Shown here piece after piece: positions 25,782 to 36,395 of a stretch of DNA of 55,024 nt. The translations under genes and the position numbers were made by a program. Each line of letters starts with the position of its first letter. Position 1 is the first letter of the stretch. Source of the stretch: Lachnospiraceae bacterium (GTDB taxonomy: Bacteria > Bacillota > Clostridia > Lachnospirales > Lachnospiraceae); assembly GCA_902363665.1 (NCBI GenBank), contig CABJAW010000023.1:1-55024 (forward strand). Direction: 5' to 3'. The notes below the pieces were generated by a model. The model was not told the DNA's origin. It saw only the letters and a list, made by a program, of their open reading frames with translations, and searched no databases.

Positions 25782-26767
25782 TATCCGATCCGTCCTTCCT
25801 TAATGAATTTTGCGATTTCCGGCGCATAGTAGGTCAGATAAAGATCCACGCCTGCGCGGTATGCGGCAACTGCCGTCTCACAAATAATCTTTTCCTCGTC
25901 AATATAGCCAAGGGCAGCGCCTGCCTTGATCATTGCGTACTCACCGCTTACGCTGTAAGCCGCCACCGGAAGATGAATGGCTTCCTTTACTTTGGCAACG
26001 ACATCCAGATAGGACATAGCCGGTTTAACCATGATGATATCTGCGCCCTCTTCCACATCAAGCAACGCCTCCTTGATGCCCTCACGGCTGTTGTGGTAAT
26101 CCATCTGATAACCTCTTCGGTCACCGAATGACGGCGCAGAACCCGCCGCATCGCGGAACGGACCATAAAATGCAGACGCGTATTTTACGGCATAGGACAT
26201 GATCGGAGCCGTCTCATAACCGTTTGCATCGAGCGTCGTACGGATCGCACGCACTCTTCCGTCCATCATATCCGACGGCGCTACCATATCCGCACCCGCC
26301 TGAATATGGGAAAGTGCCGTTCTGGAAAGAAGCTCCAGGCTCTTGTCATTGTCGACCTCGCAGCCACACAGCATACCGCAGTGGCCGTGGGAGGTGTATT
26401 CGCACATGCATACATCCGTGATCACATAAAGCTGATCTGCATATTCCCTCTTGATTGCCCGAAGTGCCTTCTGAATGATTCCGTCCTCTGCCCACGCGCT
26501 GCTTCCCACTTCATCTTTGTGATCTGGGATACCAAACAGCATAACGGATGTCACACCGGCATCCAGAAGCGCATCCAGCTGCTCCGACACACGGTCCACC
26601 GTATAACGGTACTGGCCCGGCATCGTCGGAATCTCCTCTTTCTGATTCGTTCCCTCTTTTACAAACATCGGATAGATCAAAGAGGACTCGTCCACGCGTG
26701 TCTCCCGCACCATCTTCCGAAGCAGTTCTCCTTTTCTCAGTCTTCTTGGTCTGATACTCATTTCCAT
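25781..26767 (-). CDS. hemB: Porphobilinogen synthase (5-aminolevulinate dehydratase)
   Basis: HemB condenses two 5-aminolevulinates to porphobilinogen. The 328-aa protein begins with RPRRLRKGELLRKMVRET-like family sequence. It has the metal-site stretch DVCMCEYTSHGHCG near 117-130, with several Cys suggesting a zinc-type enzyme, and Schiff-base lysines in MSYAVKYASAFYGPFRDA and MVKPAMSYLD. It lies between the hemC-cobA-hemD fusion and hemL. Confidence 0.97.
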   Translation of the reverse strand: MEMSIRPRRLRKGELLRKMVRETRVDESSLIYPMFVKEGTNQKEEIPTMPGQYRYTVDRVSEQLDALLDAGVTSVMLFGIPDHKDEVGSSAWAEDGIIQKALRAIKREYADQLYVITDVCMCEYTSHGHCGMLCGCEVDNDKSLELLSRTALSHIQAGADMVAPSDMMDGRVRAIRTTLDANGYETAPIMSYAVKYASAFYGPFRDAAGSAPSFGDRRGYQMDYHNSREGIKEALLDVEEGADIIMVKPAMSYLDVVAKVKEAIHLPVAAYSVSGEYAMIKAGAALGYIDEEKIICETAVAAYRAGVDLYLTYYAPEIAKFIKEGRIG

Positions 26768-26813
26768 GATTTATAACCTCTTTTCTGTTTCTCTGAAATC
26801 TTCTCAGTCTGTT

Positions 26814-29252
26814 TTATAACAAAACGGATTTCCTGCCGCTTACCTCCATCAGTTTATCGATCAGGCTGTCAATGGATGCTTTTTCAGACATCCAGGTCTG
26901 CATGCCAAGTGCATCTGCTGCCTCTTTCGTCTGTCTTCCGATGCAGATTGCGCGTACCTTTGTATCATCCAGCCCCGCTGCTGCAGCGGCAAAGCCTTTC
27001 ACCGTCGATGCGCTCGTAAAGATCACATAATCCCGTCCGCCGCTCGACAGCTCTGCTGCCAGGTCAAGCGCCGGTGTCTCTTCTTCCGTGTCCAATCCGT
27101 AATACGTATCGTACGTCGGGACATCCGATACCTCCAGGCCGGATACCTGTGCAAGTGCCGAAATCAGCTCCTGATTGCCGATCGCCGCACGCGGAATCAG
27201 AATGCGAAGTGATTTCTCAGTATCTTTCTTCGCCAGTTCTTCTTCACAGACTGCGGCAAGTGCCATGCCAAGGTGCTCCCCGTCGTAAACCTCCGGCATC
27301 AGATCGCCGTAAAAACCATACTTCTCCAGTTCCTTTTCAGATCCGCTGCCGATCACAGCAAACCGTGTCTTTGCAAGGCGCCTTACATCCAGTTTCTTTC
27401 GCTTCATCTCCTCAAAGAAGATCCGCACACCGGTCGGGCTTGTAAAGACAATCCAGTCAAATGCGTCCACCGTATCCAATGCCTCTGCAAATGCCCCACC
27501 TTCTCTTGCTTTTGTCTGGATCGCCGGAATCTCCACGACCTCCGCACCGAGTTTTCTAAGCCGGAGTGAAAGCGTCCCTGCCAGTTCTTTGGGTCTTGTC
27601 ACAAACACGCGCACGCCGCCGAGCACACGCTTTTCTGCCCATGAAAATTCATCGGCGAGCGCACACACCTCTCCGACCACAATAATCGCCGGTGTGATGG
27701 CTCCATGTCTTGCAACTGTTTCCGGCAGCGTCGCCACCGTTGCGACAATGCGGTTCTGTGCCGCTGTTGTCCCCCGCGCCAGAAGCGCCGCCGGCATCTC
27801 CGGGCGGATGCCAGCCTTTAAAAGGCCGTCGCAGATTGCCCCCAGTGAGGAAACGCCCATCAGAAATACGAGTGTCCCTTTTGTGCGGACCAGTGCCTCA
27901 AAGTCAATGTTATAAGCCTCACCTTCACGCTTATGCCCCGTGATGATATGAACAGACGAGCAGAAATCACGATGCGTCACCGGAATGCCCTGATAAGCCG
28001 GAACTGCAATCGCTGAGGTCACGCCCGGCACTACCTCATACGGTACCCCTTCGCGTACGAGCACTTCAAGTTCCTCACCACCGCGACCGAACAGAAACGG
28101 ATCGCCGCCCTTTAAACGCACGACACGTTTGCCTTCAAGCGCCTTTTCTGCCAGCACCTCGCTGATCTGTTCCTGGCGCATGGTATGATGGCTTGAGCGT
28201 TTTCCGACATTGATCGTCTCTGCCGTATCCGGAATCATCGCAAGAATACCCGGCCCAACAAGGGCATCGTACACAACGACCTCCGCATCTTCCAACACCT
28301 GACGCCCCTTTAAGGTGAAAAGTCCCGGATCAGACGGACCGGCTCCAACGAGCCAAACCTTTCCGCAGCCATTTTGCTTTGCACGGAATTCAGCTGCAAG
28401 GGCATGTCCCACATGCTCCGGATCGCGTACCGATCCGCTGCGGCTTCCTGTATACACTGCACCGGTTGCCTCATTCTGATAAAACGCGCGCAGATGCAGT
28501 GTCTCTCCCTCCACTGTCGCATGCGCCGCGATCGGATCGCTGCAGTTTCCGCCAAGACCGCACACAAACGCGCGCTCCGCCTTTGCACAGGCTTCTCCCC
28601 CGCGGTCATTGTAGCCCTTTAGCCAGCTGTAATCCTCGCCTGCTCTTCCCTGCACGGCAAGAATTCCCTGACCGGCTGCCGGAATCATCTCATCCGGTTC
28701 AAAATACCGGCTGATCCGGTATTCCAGGCCAAGTCGTTTCAGTCCGGCTGCTGCCAGGATCGTCGCGGAAAATTCACCGGAATCCAGTCTCTTCAGCCTC
28801 GTCTGCACGTTTCCGCGGATCGTCTCAAACTTTGCCTGCGGATACAGCTTCTGAAACTGCACCATTCTCCGCTTACTTGAACAGCCGACCGGCCTGGAAA
28901 AATCGATTTCAGTCGCTCCTTCCGGCAAAATCAGTGCATCACGTGGATCCTCACGCCTAGAAAAAGCGAGCAGCGGAAGTTCCTCCGGCAGCTCCGTCGG
29001 CACGTCCTTTAAGCTGTGTACCGACAGATCTGAACGCTTCTCAAGCAGTGCATGGTCAAGCTCCTTTACAAAAAGACCCTTTCCTCCAGCTCGCTCCAGC
29101 GCCTGATTTAAGATCTTGTCACCAGTCGTTTTCATCGTCAGAATCTCGATCGTCTTCTGCGGCAGCGTCTTTTGCAGGTAGTCCTGCACCATCTCCGCCT
29201 GGATCACCGCAAGGCGGCTCTCCCTGCTTCCTATTATAATCTTATCTTTCAT
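26814..29252 (-). CDS. hemC-cobA-hemD: Fused hydroxymethylbilane synthase / uroporphyrinogen-III methyltransferase / uroporphyrinogen-III synthase
   Basis: One 812-aa chain covers three consecutive steps from porphobilinogen to precorrin-2. Residues 1-295 are HemC (IGSRESRLA at the start, and [12 protein letters not shown] with the dipyrromethane-cofactor Cys). About 297-545 are the SAM-dependent methyltransferase CobA/SUMT ([18 protein letters not shown] and [18 protein letters not shown]). About 550-805 are HemD ([13 protein letters not shown]). CobA-HemD fusions are common in Clostridia; the HemC addition gives a one-protein route from linear tetrapyrrole to precorrin-2, which directs flux to corrin and away from heme. 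AAGGAT precedes the ATG. Confidence 0.95.
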   Translation of the reverse strand: MKDKIIIGSRESRLAVIQAEMVQDYLQKTLPQKTIEILTMKTTGDKILNQALERAGGKGLFVKELDHALLEKRSDLSVHSLKDVPTELPEELPLLAFSRREDPRDALILPEGATEIDFSRPVGCSSKRRMVQFQKLYPQAKFETIRGNVQTRLKRLDSGEFSATILAAAGLKRLGLEYRISRYFEPDEMIPAAGQGILAVQGRAGEDYSWLKGYNDRGGEACAKAERAFVCGLGGNCSDPIAAHATVEGETLHLRAFYQNEATGAVYTGSRSGSVRDPEHVGHALAAEFRAKQNGCGKVWLVGAGPSDPGLFTLKGRQVLEDAEVVVYDALVGPGILAMIPDTAETINVGKRSSHHTMRQEQISEVLAEKALEGKRVVRLKGGDPFLFGRGGEELEVLVREGVPYEVVPGVTSAIAVPAYQGIPVTHRDFCSSVHIITGHKREGEAYNIDFEALVRTKGTLVFLMGVSSLGAICDGLLKAGIRPEMPAALLARGTTAAQNRIVATVATLPETVARHGAITPAIIVVGEVCALADEFSWAEKRVLGGVRVFVTRPKELAGTLSLRLRKLGAEVVEIPAIQTKAREGGAFAEALDTVDAFDWIVFTSPTGVRIFFEEMKRKKLDVRRLAKTRFAVIGSGSEKELEKYGFYGDLMPEVYDGEHLGMALAAVCEEELAKKDTEKSLRILIPRAAIGNQELISALAQVSGLEVSDVPTYDTYYGLDTEEETPALDLAAELSSGGRDYVIFTSASTVKGFAAAAAGLDDTKVRAICIGRQTKEAADALGMQTWMSEKASIDSLIDKLMEVSGRKSVLL

Positions 29253-29262
29253 ACCTGTTCTA

Positions 29263-30492
29263 TCATCCTTCTTTGTAAACCTTTTCTAATCCGTCGAGGC
29301 ACTCCAGAAAGGCTTTTCTGCTGATCTCATCGCGCAAACCGAACAGCATCTTGTTCACCGCCCGCATAGATGCCTGCAGAATATCTTCCTTCAGCTCTTC
29401 CCTTTCATTTGCCTCCACCGGAAGCTGCTGCAGTTTTTTCGTCAGGCGCACCTCAAGGTCCACAGCCGCCTCTTCTTTGATCTTCTGGATCCGCGGGATC
29501 AGATCACGTCCCTCATACCAGCTGTAAAATTCACCGATCTGGTCCGCAAAGCACTCCTCTGCCGCCGCGATCGCCGCTTTCTGTGCATCGCTTCTTGCTT
29601 CTTCCCGAAAGCAGTCGATATCATACAGTGCTATGCCCGGAATCTCACGGATCGTCAGCTCGAAGTCACGCGGCACAGCCAGATCCACCAGGATCATCGG
29701 ATGCTTCATTCCCTGCTCGACCTGCTCTTTTGTCAGCGTGAAATTTGGACTGACAGTCGCACTGAACACGTAATCACACTCCCCAAATAAACTCATACGC
29801 TCTCCATAGTCAATTCGCCTGCAGCCGCGCGGGATCTCGACCACACCGCTTCGATACTGGCGCACCGTTACCGTGACATCGGCACCCTCTTTTTCCAGTG
29901 TCGTTGCCGCCAGCTTGCCCATTACGCCGTTTCCGATCACAAGGCATTTTTTTCCTGTAAATTCCATGCCATCCTGCTTCAGCGTATTGATCGCCGTACG
30001 TACAACGGAATGGTCTGCCGGTGAAAGTTCAATGTCGGTCTTCACTTTTTTCGCCGCTGTCACTGCCATTCGGAACAGTGTCTCCATCACATGATCCGCC
30101 GCATACTGGTCTCTCGCAAATGTCAGCGCGTCGCCAACCTGCGTCACAATCTGGTCTTCACCAAGAATCCGGGACTCCAGTCCACCTGCCAGGCGGAACA
30201 GATGATGTACCGCCTCATAACCCTCCCGGTAAACGAAATATCCCTCGTAAGGTTCAGGTGAAACCTGCTTAATCTCACAAAGCAGTCCGAAAAGCGAGCC
30301 ATGAAATTCTTCAGAAGTGCTCGCCCACAGCTCCATGCGGTTGCAGGTCGAAAGGATCACACAGCCGTCAATTCCAGGCACTGTCTTCAGATACTCCAGT
30401 GCCTCCGCCTTTTTTTTCTTTGTAAAGGAAAAGACGGTTCTGACGTCGATCCCAGCCAGATTGTGGTCGATTCCTGTCATTCGTATACTCAT
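29263..30492 (-). CDS. hemA: Glutamyl-tRNA reductase
   Basis: HemA reduces Glu-tRNA to glutamate-1-semialdehyde with NADPH, the entry point of the C5 pathway. The 409-aa protein has the STCNRMEL motif with the catalytic Cys near residue 50, GEDQIVTQV in the middle, the NADP-binding VIGNGVMGKLAA near 185, and a C-terminal dimerisation domain. It lies 10 bases from the hemC fusion and 37 bases after cbiK. The ribosome site (AGGA) is weaker than most in the window. Confidence 0.95.
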   Translation of the reverse strand: MSIRMTGIDHNLAGIDVRTVFSFTKKKKAEALEYLKTVPGIDGCVILSTCNRMELWASTSEEFHGSLFGLLCEIKQVSPEPYEGYFVYREGYEAVHHLFRLAGGLESRILGEDQIVTQVGDALTFARDQYAADHVMETLFRMAVTAAKKVKTDIELSPADHSVVRTAINTLKQDGMEFTGKKCLVIGNGVMGKLAATTLEKEGADVTVTVRQYRSGVVEIPRGCRRIDYGERMSLFGECDYVFSATVSPNFTLTKEQVEQGMKHPMILVDLAVPRDFELTIREIPGIALYDIDCFREEARSDAQKAAIAAAEECFADQIGEFYSWYEGRDLIPRIQKIKEEAAVDLEVRLTKKLQQLPVEANEREELKEDILQASMRAVNKMLFGLRDEISRKAFLECLDGLEKVYKEG

Positions 30493-30529
30493 AAAATAAA
30501 TCCTGCCTTTATTACTCGATTACTCTTTA

Positions 30530-31300
30530 TTACTGTACTGCCGCAATATGCTCTGCAAGGAGGCTTCTCACCTGCGGATACTCGCCGAGTCCCTTCAGGA
30601 TGCAGCGTACCTCATAGCCCTCTGCTTCCAGAAGAGATTTCCAAGAATCCTCTTCATCCCCTGCCAGGTCATTCGTCGCATGATCACCAGCCACAATCAT
30701 AAACGGAGCCAGAGCAATCTTCTTCAACCCTGTTTTTTTCAGCAGCTTCTTTACATTTTCCAGCTCCGGATAGCCCTCGACCGTTCCAACAAAAATATTC
30801 GGATAGCCCATATCTTTAAACTGATAATCCAGCGCCGCGTAAATACTGTTCGCAAAATGCTCTGTGCCGTGTCCCATCAGAATCAGCGCTTCATCCTTTT
30901 CGACCGGCAGATTTTCTGCTACCGCTTTGATAATCTTTGTCTGATCCTCCATGCTGGTAAGCAGCGGTGCACCAATGGCTACGCGGGAAAAATGACTGCT
31001 GTACGCTTTTGCGTCCTCCGTCATCAAATCATTTTCATAGCCGTTCATGACATGCGTCGGCTGCACGATCACTTCCTCAATTCCATCCTTTTCCATCTGT
31101 TCCATCGCCTCACGTACATTCATGATATGGATGCCGTCACGAGCTTTCAGCTTTTTCATGATCATTTTGCTGGTCCATGCACGGTATACCTGATACTCCG
31201 GGTATGCAGCCTGGATTTCCTGCTCAATGCAGTCGATCGTCTTTTTTCTCGTCTCTTCATAACTTGTGCCGAAACTTACCACAAGGATCGCCTTTTTCAT
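30530..31300 (-). CDS. cbiK: Sirohydrochlorin cobaltochelatase
   Basis: CbiK inserts cobalt into sirohydrochlorin, committing it to cobalamin. The 256-aa protein has both halves of the class II chelatase fold, with metal-site histidines in MGHGTEH (near 143-149) and VAGDHATNDLAGDEEDSW (near 203-220). No signal peptide is visible, so it is cytoplasmic. It is the first gene behind the cobalamin riboswitch, with AGGAGGAAGAGG before the ATG. Starting the operon with the chelatase places the branch-point enzyme under the tightest control. Confidence 0.95.
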   Translation of the reverse strand: MKKAILVVSFGTSYEETRKKTIDCIEQEIQAAYPEYQVYRAWTSKMIMKKLKARDGIHIMNVREAMEQMEKDGIEEVIVQPTHVMNGYENDLMTEDAKAYSSHFSRVAIGAPLLTSMEDQTKIIKAVAENLPVEKDEALILMGHGTEHFANSIYAALDYQFKDMGYPNIFVGTVEGYPELENVKKLLKKTGLKKIALAPFMIVAGDHATNDLAGDEEDSWKSLLEAEGYEVRCILKGLGEYPQVRSLLAEHIAAVQ

Positions 31301-31320
31301 TTCCTCTTCCTCCTACACGT

Positions 31321-31345
31321 AAAAAGCATCCCGTCTCCGGAATGC
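31321..31345 (-). terminator. Riboswitch expression-platform terminator
   Basis: On the minus strand GCATTCC and GGGATGC form a 7-pair stem (31326-31345) followed by TTTTT (31321-31325), 20 bases before the cbiK start. A competing 8-pair stem (GCCGCTTC with GAAGTGGC) lies just upstream. Together they suggest transcription attenuation by adenosylcobalamin. Confidence 0.75.
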
Positions 31346-31382
31346 CCCTGTGCGCCAGAAGCCACTTCCTCAGCCAAGAAGC

Positions 31383-31532
31383 GGCTCTGTCTCTGCGAAT
31401 ATCCTGACTTAGCTTCTCTCTTCAAGGCTCCTTCCCGGTTTCGGCATTGTTCAACCAGTGGTTCTTGCCCCGTCGTCTGCATTACAGTAGTGGTGACTGT
31501 CCCGGATTTTCACCGGATTTCTCGCATACGCT
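31383..31532 (-). promoter_or_regulatory. Cobalamin riboswitch
   Basis: On the minus strand the leader shows the conserved blocks in order: ATCCGGTGAAAATCCGGGAC, then CACTACTGTAATGC, then a CCACTG segment, and finally the B12-box core AAGTCAGGAT before CGCAGAG. It starts right after a sigma-A promoter and ends before a terminator hairpin ahead of cbiK. It should switch off the whole tetrapyrrole-cobalamin operon when adenosylcobalamin is plentiful. Confidence 0.92.
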
Positions 31533-31538
31533 CTTTCT

Positions 31539-31567
31539 ATGTTATCTATTATTTTGTTTATTGTCAA
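31539..31567 (-). promoter_or_regulatory. Sigma-A promoter of the cobalamin operon
   Basis: Minus-strand -35 TTGACA (31562-31567, consensus) and -10 TAACAT (31539-31544) are separated by 17 bases. Transcription would begin at the 5' edge of the riboswitch. Confidence 0.82.
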
Positions 31568-31604
31568 GATTCTGACAAAAAATGACTTCGTCCAAAGTTT
31601 ATAT

Positions 31605-32900
31605 CTAATCCGCTCCGTATACACGGATCACAGAGTCAACCTTCTGCACGTTCGGTTTTTCGGAAATACATTCCACAGCTTTTCGGAAATCGCCCTCCCG
31701 TACCCGGGCCGTAATCACAACGATCTCTGCAAAATCACCGCTCCTGCGTTTCTGGATCATCTGCTCCACGCTGACCTGATGCTGCGCGAATACATCTGCC
31801 AGCATTGCCAGTACACCGATCTTATCCTCTACCTGCACACGCAGGAAATACCGGCTGTTGATCTCTTCCATCGCAACGACCGGAAGCTGTTTGTAACATG
31901 TACAGGAAACACGTCCACAGCATCCGTGCACAATGTTGCGTGCAACTTCAAATACATCGCCGACCACTGCACTCGCCGTCGGAAGCTCGCCTGCGCCGCG
32001 GCCTAAGAACATTGCATTATCCACCGCGTCACCGCGTACAAAAACGGCATTGTAGGAATCGTTTACCGCTGCCAGTGGATGAGACTCCGGAATCAGCATC
32101 GGCGCCACATACGCCTCAATGCCTTTTTCTGCCATATGAGCCATACCGATCAGCTTGATGCAGCAGCCCATCTCCTTCGCATAGCGGATATCATTTGCAG
32201 TGATCTTTGTGATTCCCTCGTTCTTCACATCCTCAATCGTCACTCTTGAGTTGAATGCGATCGATGCCAGGATCGCTACCTTGCGCGCCGCATCAAGTCC
32301 CTCGATATCAGCTGTCGGATCGGCCTCCGCATAGCCAAGCTTCGTTGCAAGTGCCAGTGCATCTGCAAACTCCATATTTTCCTGCGCCATCTTCGTCAGA
32401 ATAAAATTCGTCGTCCCGTTGATGATACCCATGACTTCTGTCAGATGGTTTGCCGCAAGAGATTGCTTCAGCGGAAGGATCACCGGAATCGCACCTGCTA
32501 CCGCAGCCTCAAACATCAAGTCGCAGCCCTTTTGCTTCGCCAGATCCAGCAGGTGTCCGTGATCTGATGCGATCAGATCTTTGTTTGCCGTCACCACATG
32601 CTTTCCAGCTTCGAGTGCCTCCCGGATGTATGTTCTTGCAGGCTCCAGTCCTCCCATCAGCTCGATCACGATCTCGATGGAATCATCCTTTACGATCTCC
32701 TCCCAGTCGTCCGTGACAAGCTCCGGAAGCCCGGTCTTTGCCGCTGCCTTCGCGGTGTTGCGCACCAGGATTTTTTTCACCTCGATCACAGCTCCGAGCT
32801 TGTGCTGCATTTCTTCCTTCTGCGCCTGGAGCACCTTCCAGGTGCCGGTGCCAACCGTTCCAAGTCCGAGAATCGCTGCATATATCGTTCTGTTTTCCAT
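31605..32900 (-). CDS. hom: Homoserine dehydrogenase
   Basis: Hom reduces aspartate semialdehyde to homoserine on the way to threonine and methionine. I chose ATG 32900, with ACGGAGG upstream, giving 431 aa; the longer frame to 32984 covers the promoter. It has an N-terminal Rossmann motif (ILGLGTVGTG near residues 9-18), the GIINGTTNFILTKM motif near 175, and a C-terminal ACT domain (about 350-428), probably for threonine feedback. Its product line also leads to the threonine used by CobD, although the gene is outside the riboswitch operon. Confidence 0.95.
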   Translation of the reverse strand: MENRTIYAAILGLGTVGTGTWKVLQAQKEEMQHKLGAVIEVKKILVRNTAKAAAKTGLPELVTDDWEEIVKDDSIEIVIELMGGLEPARTYIREALEAGKHVVTANKDLIASDHGHLLDLAKQKGCDLMFEAAVAGAIPVILPLKQSLAANHLTEVMGIINGTTNFILTKMAQENMEFADALALATKLGYAEADPTADIEGLDAARKVAILASIAFNSRVTIEDVKNEGITKITANDIRYAKEMGCCIKLIGMAHMAEKGIEAYVAPMLIPESHPLAAVNDSYNAVFVRGDAVDNAMFLGRGAGELPTASAVVGDVFEVARNIVHGCCGRVSCTCYKQLPVVAMEEINSRYFLRVQVEDKIGVLAMLADVFAQHQVSVEQMIQKRRSGDFAEIVVITARVREGDFRKAVECISEKPNVQKVDSVIRVYGAD

Positions 32901-32955
32901 ATTCCGCCTCCGTAACTGCTGTCGTCTTTCCTGACAGTAATTCTTTTTCTTCCAC

Positions 32956-32984
32956 AGTATATCGAAAATAGTAACAAAATACAA
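32956..32984 (-). promoter_or_regulatory. Promoter of hom
   Basis: Minus-strand -35 TTGTAT (32979-32984) and -10 TATACT (32956-32961), 17-base spacer. Confidence 0.7.
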
Positions 32985-33004
32985 TGGGAGAATTGTATTT
33001 ATTC

Positions 33005-33033
33005 TTGTCCCGGAGCAGAATTGATGCTACTAT
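33005..33033 (+). promoter_or_regulatory. Promoter of guanine deaminase gene
   Basis: Plus-strand -35 TTGTCC (33005-33010) and -10 TACTAT (33028-33033), 17-base spacer. Transcription would give a leader of about 115 bases. Confidence 0.55.
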
Positions 33034-33063
33034 ATTCAAAGAAATATACATCATTCATCACAA

Positions 33064-33133
33064 AGGGCTCTGAATCAAATGAACCTTCTCAATCCGCTTA
33101 CGGTTTCATGAACGGTTTTCGCATCCAGAACCC
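33064..33133 (+). promoter_or_regulatory. Structured leader of the guanine deaminase transcript
   Basis: AGGGCTCTG at the start pairs with CAGAACCCT at the end (8 of 9 positions). Inside, ATGAACC can pair with GGTTTCAT. Part of the enclosed loop (CTCAATCCGCTTA) matches the interspersed palindrome core. It does not fit the purine riboswitch consensus. It may be a decayed repeat copy or an uncharacterised leader element. Confidence 0.4.
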
Positions 33134-33154
33134 TGCAAAAAGGAGGTCTTTCTC

Positions 33155-34417
33155 TTGAATCCCGTTATTTTACACGGCACGATCGTGCATACACCGACTA
33201 AAGAAGTATTTGACTGCCACCCGGACAGCTATCTGATCTCAGAAGACTGCAAAGTTACCGGCATCTTTCAGGAATTGCCCGAAAAATATAAAAATGTCCC
33301 GGTACTTGACTATGGCAATTCGCTCATCCTTCCGGGCCTGTGCGACATGCACGTACATGCTCCTCAGTTCGTTTACCGCGGTCTCGGCATTGACCTGCAG
33401 CTGATGGAATGGCTGGATCGATACGCATTTCCAACGGAAGCCCGTTTTGCTGATCTTTCCTATGCCCGTATTTATTATGAAGCATTCGCTGATGCGCTCG
33501 CCAAAAACGGTACGACCCGCGCGGTTATTTTCGGCACCCTGCATGCACCGGCCACTGAGCTTCTGATGGAGATCCTTGAAAAGAAAAAGATTGGTGCCTA
33601 CGTCGGAAAAATCAACATGGACACCCTCTCACCGGATTACCTCTGCGAGACGCCAAAGCAGTCTCTTGCAGATACCCGGAAGTGGATCGAAGATACCAAA
33701 GACCGGTTTCATCTCGTAAAACCGGCCGTCACACCACGCTTTATTCCAACGTGTTCGACCTCTGTTCTTGAAGGGCTCGGAAAGCTCGCACAGGAATTCG
33801 ATCTTCCGGTGCATTCCCACATCTCCGAGGATCTTGGCGAAATGTCGATCGTGCGTGACCGCTATCCGCAGTACGACAATGACGGTGATGTCTACGACCA
33901 TTTCGGTCTTCTGACCTCCCACACCGTTATGGCACACTTTATTTACCCGACCCGCCATGAGATGGAACTCATCAAAGAACGCGGCGTCACGATCGCCCAC
34001 TGCCCGCAGTCAAACGGAAACGTTGCGGCCGGTATTCCGCCGATTCGCCAGATGCTGGATCTCGGAGTCAAGGTCGGACTTGGCTCTGATATCGCAGGCG
34101 GCTACAGCGTCTCGATCTTTCGCGCCATGTCAGAGGCCGTCTACCTCTCCAAACTCCAGTGGCTTCGAAGCGAAAAGAAGGATTCCTTCCTTTCCGTACC
34201 GGAATCCTTCTATCTTGGCACAAAGGGCGGTGGACAGTTCTTTGGAAAAGTCGGCAGCTTTGAAACCGGTTATGAGCTGGATGCCATCGTCGTCGATGAC
34301 CGCAGTCTGTGTGTACCGGCTGACCGCCTTTCGACCGAGGAGCGCGTGGAGCGCGTCATCCACCTGGCAGACGACCGGAATATTATCTCCCGTTTTGTGG
34401 CCGGAGAGCAGGCGTAA
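33155..34417 (+). CDS. guaD: Guanine deaminase (amidohydrolase family)
   Basis: This enzyme hydrolyses guanine to xanthine and ammonia. The 420-aa protein has the metal-site DMHVHAPQF near residue 64, where the His-x-His followed by Pro-Gln is typical of guanine deaminase. Further ligands lie in PVHSHISED near 225 and AHFIYPT near 260, and the catalytic-site LGSDIAGG lies near 309. The start is TTG at 33155, with AAGGAGG eight bases upstream. It is the only long plus-strand gene in the first 54 kb and is divergent from hom. Other deaminases of the ATZ/TRZ group are possible but less likely given the HAPQ motif. Confidence 0.88.
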   Translation: MNPVILHGTIVHTPTKEVFDCHPDSYLISEDCKVTGIFQELPEKYKNVPVLDYGNSLILPGLCDMHVHAPQFVYRGLGIDLQLMEWLDRYAFPTEARFADLSYARIYYEAFADALAKNGTTRAVIFGTLHAPATELLMEILEKKKIGAYVGKINMDTLSPDYLCETPKQSLADTRKWIEDTKDRFHLVKPAVTPRFIPTCSTSVLEGLGKLAQEFDLPVHSHISEDLGEMSIVRDRYPQYDNDGDVYDHFGLLTSHTVMAHFIYPTRHEMELIKERGVTIAHCPQSNGNVAAGIPPIRQMLDLGVKVGLGSDIAGGYSVSIFRAMSEAVYLSKLQWLRSEKKDSFLSVPESFYLGTKGGGQFFGKVGSFETGYELDAIVVDDRSLCVPADRLSTEERVERVIHLADDRNIISRFVAGEQA

Positions 34418-34461
34418 AAAATTACAGGGGTATGTGAAACTCTATTTTCACACACCCCTGT
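34416..34461. terminator. Strong hairpin between guaD and the broken dehydrogenase
   Basis: ACAGGGGTATGTGAAA (34424-34439) pairs with TTTTCACACACCCCTGT (34445-34461). A T-run follows on the minus strand (34415-34422), so it ends minus-strand transcripts well. It may also serve guaD on the plus strand, where the T-run is poor. Confidence 0.65.
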
Positions 34462-34515
34462 CTGACCTGTATCTTTGATTTCTCTCTTTACTGGATCTTT
34501 TCTCGTTTTGTCATA

Positions 34516-34540
34516 GTCAAACGGATATTTGCGTCCGTTT

Positions 34541-34543
<3 letters not shown>
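34516..34543 (+). repeat. Palindrome core copy
   Basis: GTCAAACGGATATTTGCGTCCGTTTTCA is a core-hairpin variant with compensating changes (AAACGGA pairs with TCCGTTT). It touches the 3' end of the broken dehydrogenase. Confidence 0.6.
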
Positions 34544-36074
<1,531 letters not shown>

Positions 36075-36311
36075 TCATCCCTGCATTGCCTTAAATGAAT
36101 CAAACAACGCAATATCGTCCTGCTTTAGTTTTACATTCGTGCAGTACTCTTTTCCTTCCGGCGTTGTGATCTTCACCTCAATCACCGTTCCTTCCACCAG
36201 CGCATCCTTTGAGACCGCCTTTAAGAACAGTGGAAATTTTGGATGGTTCGCCTGAAACTGCGCCATCCCGCTCTTTATTTTCTGCAGCATTGTAATCTGT
36301 CTGAAATCCAT
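36075..36311 (-). CDS. Small conserved-looking protein, unknown function
   Basis: A 78-aa soluble protein with a helical N-terminal half (FRQITMLQKIKSGMAQFQ) and a beta-rich C-terminal half (EGTVIEVKITTPEGKEY). No membrane segment or metal motif is present. The frame is intact although it abuts the decayed lipoate genes, and its stop overlaps an ATG of the relic. The composition is that of a real protein; I do not recognise the family. Confidence 0.65.
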   Translation of the reverse strand: MDFRQITMLQKIKSGMAQFQANHPKFPLFLKAVSKDALVEGTVIEVKITTPEGKEYCTNVKLKQDDIALFDSFKAMQG

Positions 36312-36395
36312 ATTTTCCCTCCATCATCTTTTATGTACTCCCGGAATTTTTTCTGCACGCTCTAGAGTAGATTTCTGTGCAAGTCTAATCATCCC

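Noticed and set aside
32683..33054. Minus-strand 123-aa frame overlapping the hom start
   Set aside because: It spans the hom promoter and start region in another frame; hom itself is strongly supported.
33064..33133. Guanine (purine) riboswitch before guanine deaminase
   Set aside because: The conserved purine-riboswitch core sequences and three-stem junction layout are not present; only generic pairing is seen.
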